From JANNVZ01 sp046153915 (lineage in GTDB: Bacteria; Bacteroidota; Bacteroidia; Flavobacteriales_D; Sanyastnellaceae), in the NCBI GenBank assembly GCA_046153915.1, contig JBJXFC010000404.1:1-16417 (forward strand): a stretch of 16,417 nt of DNA, in the 5' to 3' direction. Position numbers and translations under genes: made by a program. Under the pieces are notes generated by a model. It made no database searches. It had not been told where the DNA came from and saw nothing but the letters and a program-made list of their open reading frames with translations. Below are positions 15,526 through 16,417 of the stretch, one piece after another (the stretch's first letter is position 1; every line of letters starts with the position of its first letter).

Positions 15526-15758
15526 GGTGAACTTTGCTTTAGGATGCAACATCGTTATTGCATTCAAAAATGAAATAAGAAGGCTGGGAGTTTGCTACAC
15601 AATAATCGGAATGACTTGCAATATTATGTCTGAATAAAGTCCTTGACAGAATTTGAAATGGCTGCCTATTCAGGCTGTGATATGGCAAAAGGCTTGACAC
15701 CTCTGGCAATAGGACAACGTAAACGATCCTGAAATATGTAGTTTTTTTGGTCGGCGTA

Positions 15759-16417
15759 CTAATGCGGAGAAGGCTTTTCGAAGGGATAAGCCGTTACGTT
15801 GTGATAGAACATGACTTCGATGCACCTTGGCTCATTGTAGATCACTTCACCCTCCTCATAATTCCTGTTTTTTATTTCAGCAGACCATGCGTTTTTGGTA
15901 CTAATGTCTCTGAAGAGGTAGAGCTTTTCAAAAGAATACACAGCAATTGAAAGGATAGAGACCATGCCGAGCATTGGAATGACCTTTTCCGACCAACGTA
16001 TATGTCGCCAACCCTGAGCCGCTGCCCAACCAATCAAAATGAAAAGAGCTGGTGCACTTATGAAAAGATAAGTTCCCCGTTTCACTTCTGCCAGACTGAA
16101 TATGAAAAGTGGCAAAGTAGCCCAGACAAAAAGAGCAAAGAACAGATTGCTTTTCGACTTCACCATGCACCAGGCAACATATACTAAAATCAAATACGCG
16201 GAAAAACCAAATAAATTGCCGAAATCTGTTAAGTAGCTATACCAGGTGCCATCGGTATTTATTGTTGTATCCTGAAAAGGAGTAAAAATAGCCTTCAAAC
16301 TCCATTTTGCTTCGATTGGATAAGCGTATAGCATATAGCAACACCATGGAGCAAAAGTTGCCAAAGCAATCACCAAGGCCAAAGCAGAGCCCAAAATGTG
16401 CTTACCAAAATTGACGG
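15759..16417 (-). CDS. C-terminal part of a GT39-like membrane glycosyltransferase (5' end outside window)
   Basis: The frame is open to the window edge, so the internal TTG at 16394 is not the start; 218 residues are visible. They contain hydrophobic segments ALALVIALATFAPWCCYML, FSAYLILVYVAWCMV, LFFALFVWATLPLFIFSL, YLFISAPALFILIGWAAA and MLGMVSILSIAVYSF. The order of a soluble loop with YSYLTDFGNLFG, then two helices, then AEVKRGTYLFISAPALFILIGW is typical of the C-terminal half of ArnT/PMT-type (GT39/GT83) enzymes, where the basic KRGTY motif precedes a helix pair. These enzymes move sugars from polyprenyl-phosphate donors to lipid A or proteins. The tail ends in a short soluble stretch containing two cysteine-free strands and a final FEKPSPH. 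Substrate cannot be inferred. Confidence 0.65.
   Translation of the reverse strand, partial: VNFGKHILGSALALVIALATFAPWCCYMLYAYPIEAKWSLKAIFTPFQDTTINTDGTWYSYLTDFGNLFGFSAYLILVYVAWCMVKSKSNLFFALFVWATLPLFIFSLAEVKRGTYLFISAPALFILIGWAAAQGWRHIRWSEKVIPMLGMVSILSIAVYSFEKLYLFRDISTKNAWSAEIKNRNYEEGEVIYNEPRCIEVMFYHNVTAYPFEKPSPH

Noticed and set aside
15643..15699. Two TTGACA hexamers (15643 and 15694) looking like sigma-70 -35 boxes
   Set aside because: No TATAAT-like box follows at the right distance, and Bacteroidota use a different promoter pattern; no gene starts downstream on the plus strand.
15665..15713. Inverted repeat CCTATT ... AATAGG as an attachment site or small-RNA stem
   Set aside because: Only six pairs over a 37-base loop with no integrase, promoter or terminator nearby; expected by chance.

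Overview
The window looks like a chromosomal segment of a Bacteroidota bacterium, most likely of the Flavobacteriales type. The evidence is a TonB-dependent receptor of the outer-membrane beta-barrel (OMP_b-brl_3) kind with a carboxypeptidase-regulatory-like N-terminal domain, a gingipain-like (C25) protease with a type IX secretion (T9SS) C-terminal sorting domain, a TonB-C-like periplasmic protein, near absence of Shine-Dalgarno sequences, and a few matches to the Bacteroidota promoter pattern (TTTG, about 19 bases, TAnnTTTG). I see no tRNA, rRNA, CRISPR array, transposase, integrase or phage gene.

Layout: (1) 1-2171, minus strand, the 3'-truncated TonB-dependent receptor, divergent from (2) 2520-3788, plus strand, an outer-membrane beta-barrel protein with a small CxxC-containing N-terminal domain. 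(3) 3876-6834, minus strand, a tight five-gene operon read from right to left: upp (uracil phosphoribosyltransferase), a small membrane protein, a YjjG-like HAD nucleotidase, a lipoprotein with an NlpC/P60-like cysteine peptidase fold, and a DUF3467 protein. (4) 7007-10900, plus strand: a DUF1761 membrane protein with its own terminator, a TonB-C-like secreted protein, the translationally coupled pair menI-menF of menaquinone biosynthesis, and a conserved 7-helix membrane protein of unknown function. (5) 11070-15173, plus strand: a small secreted protein and a large C25 protease that should form one transcription unit for T9SS cargo, closed by a strong terminator that can also serve the opposite strand. 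(6) 15274-16417, minus strand: a small acidic, probably disordered protein and the C-terminal part of a GT39-like membrane glycosyltransferase that runs off the window.

Functionally the segment mixes housekeeping metabolism (uracil salvage, quinone synthesis) with envelope and secretion proteins. Nothing forms an obvious defence system or biosynthetic cluster. The features most worth following are the NlpC-like, possibly surface-exposed lipoprotein in the upp operon, the stand-alone protein with two TonB-C-like units, the CxxC-domain/barrel protein, the conserved His-rich membrane protein, and two short heptanucleotide repeat arrays lying just after gene ends.
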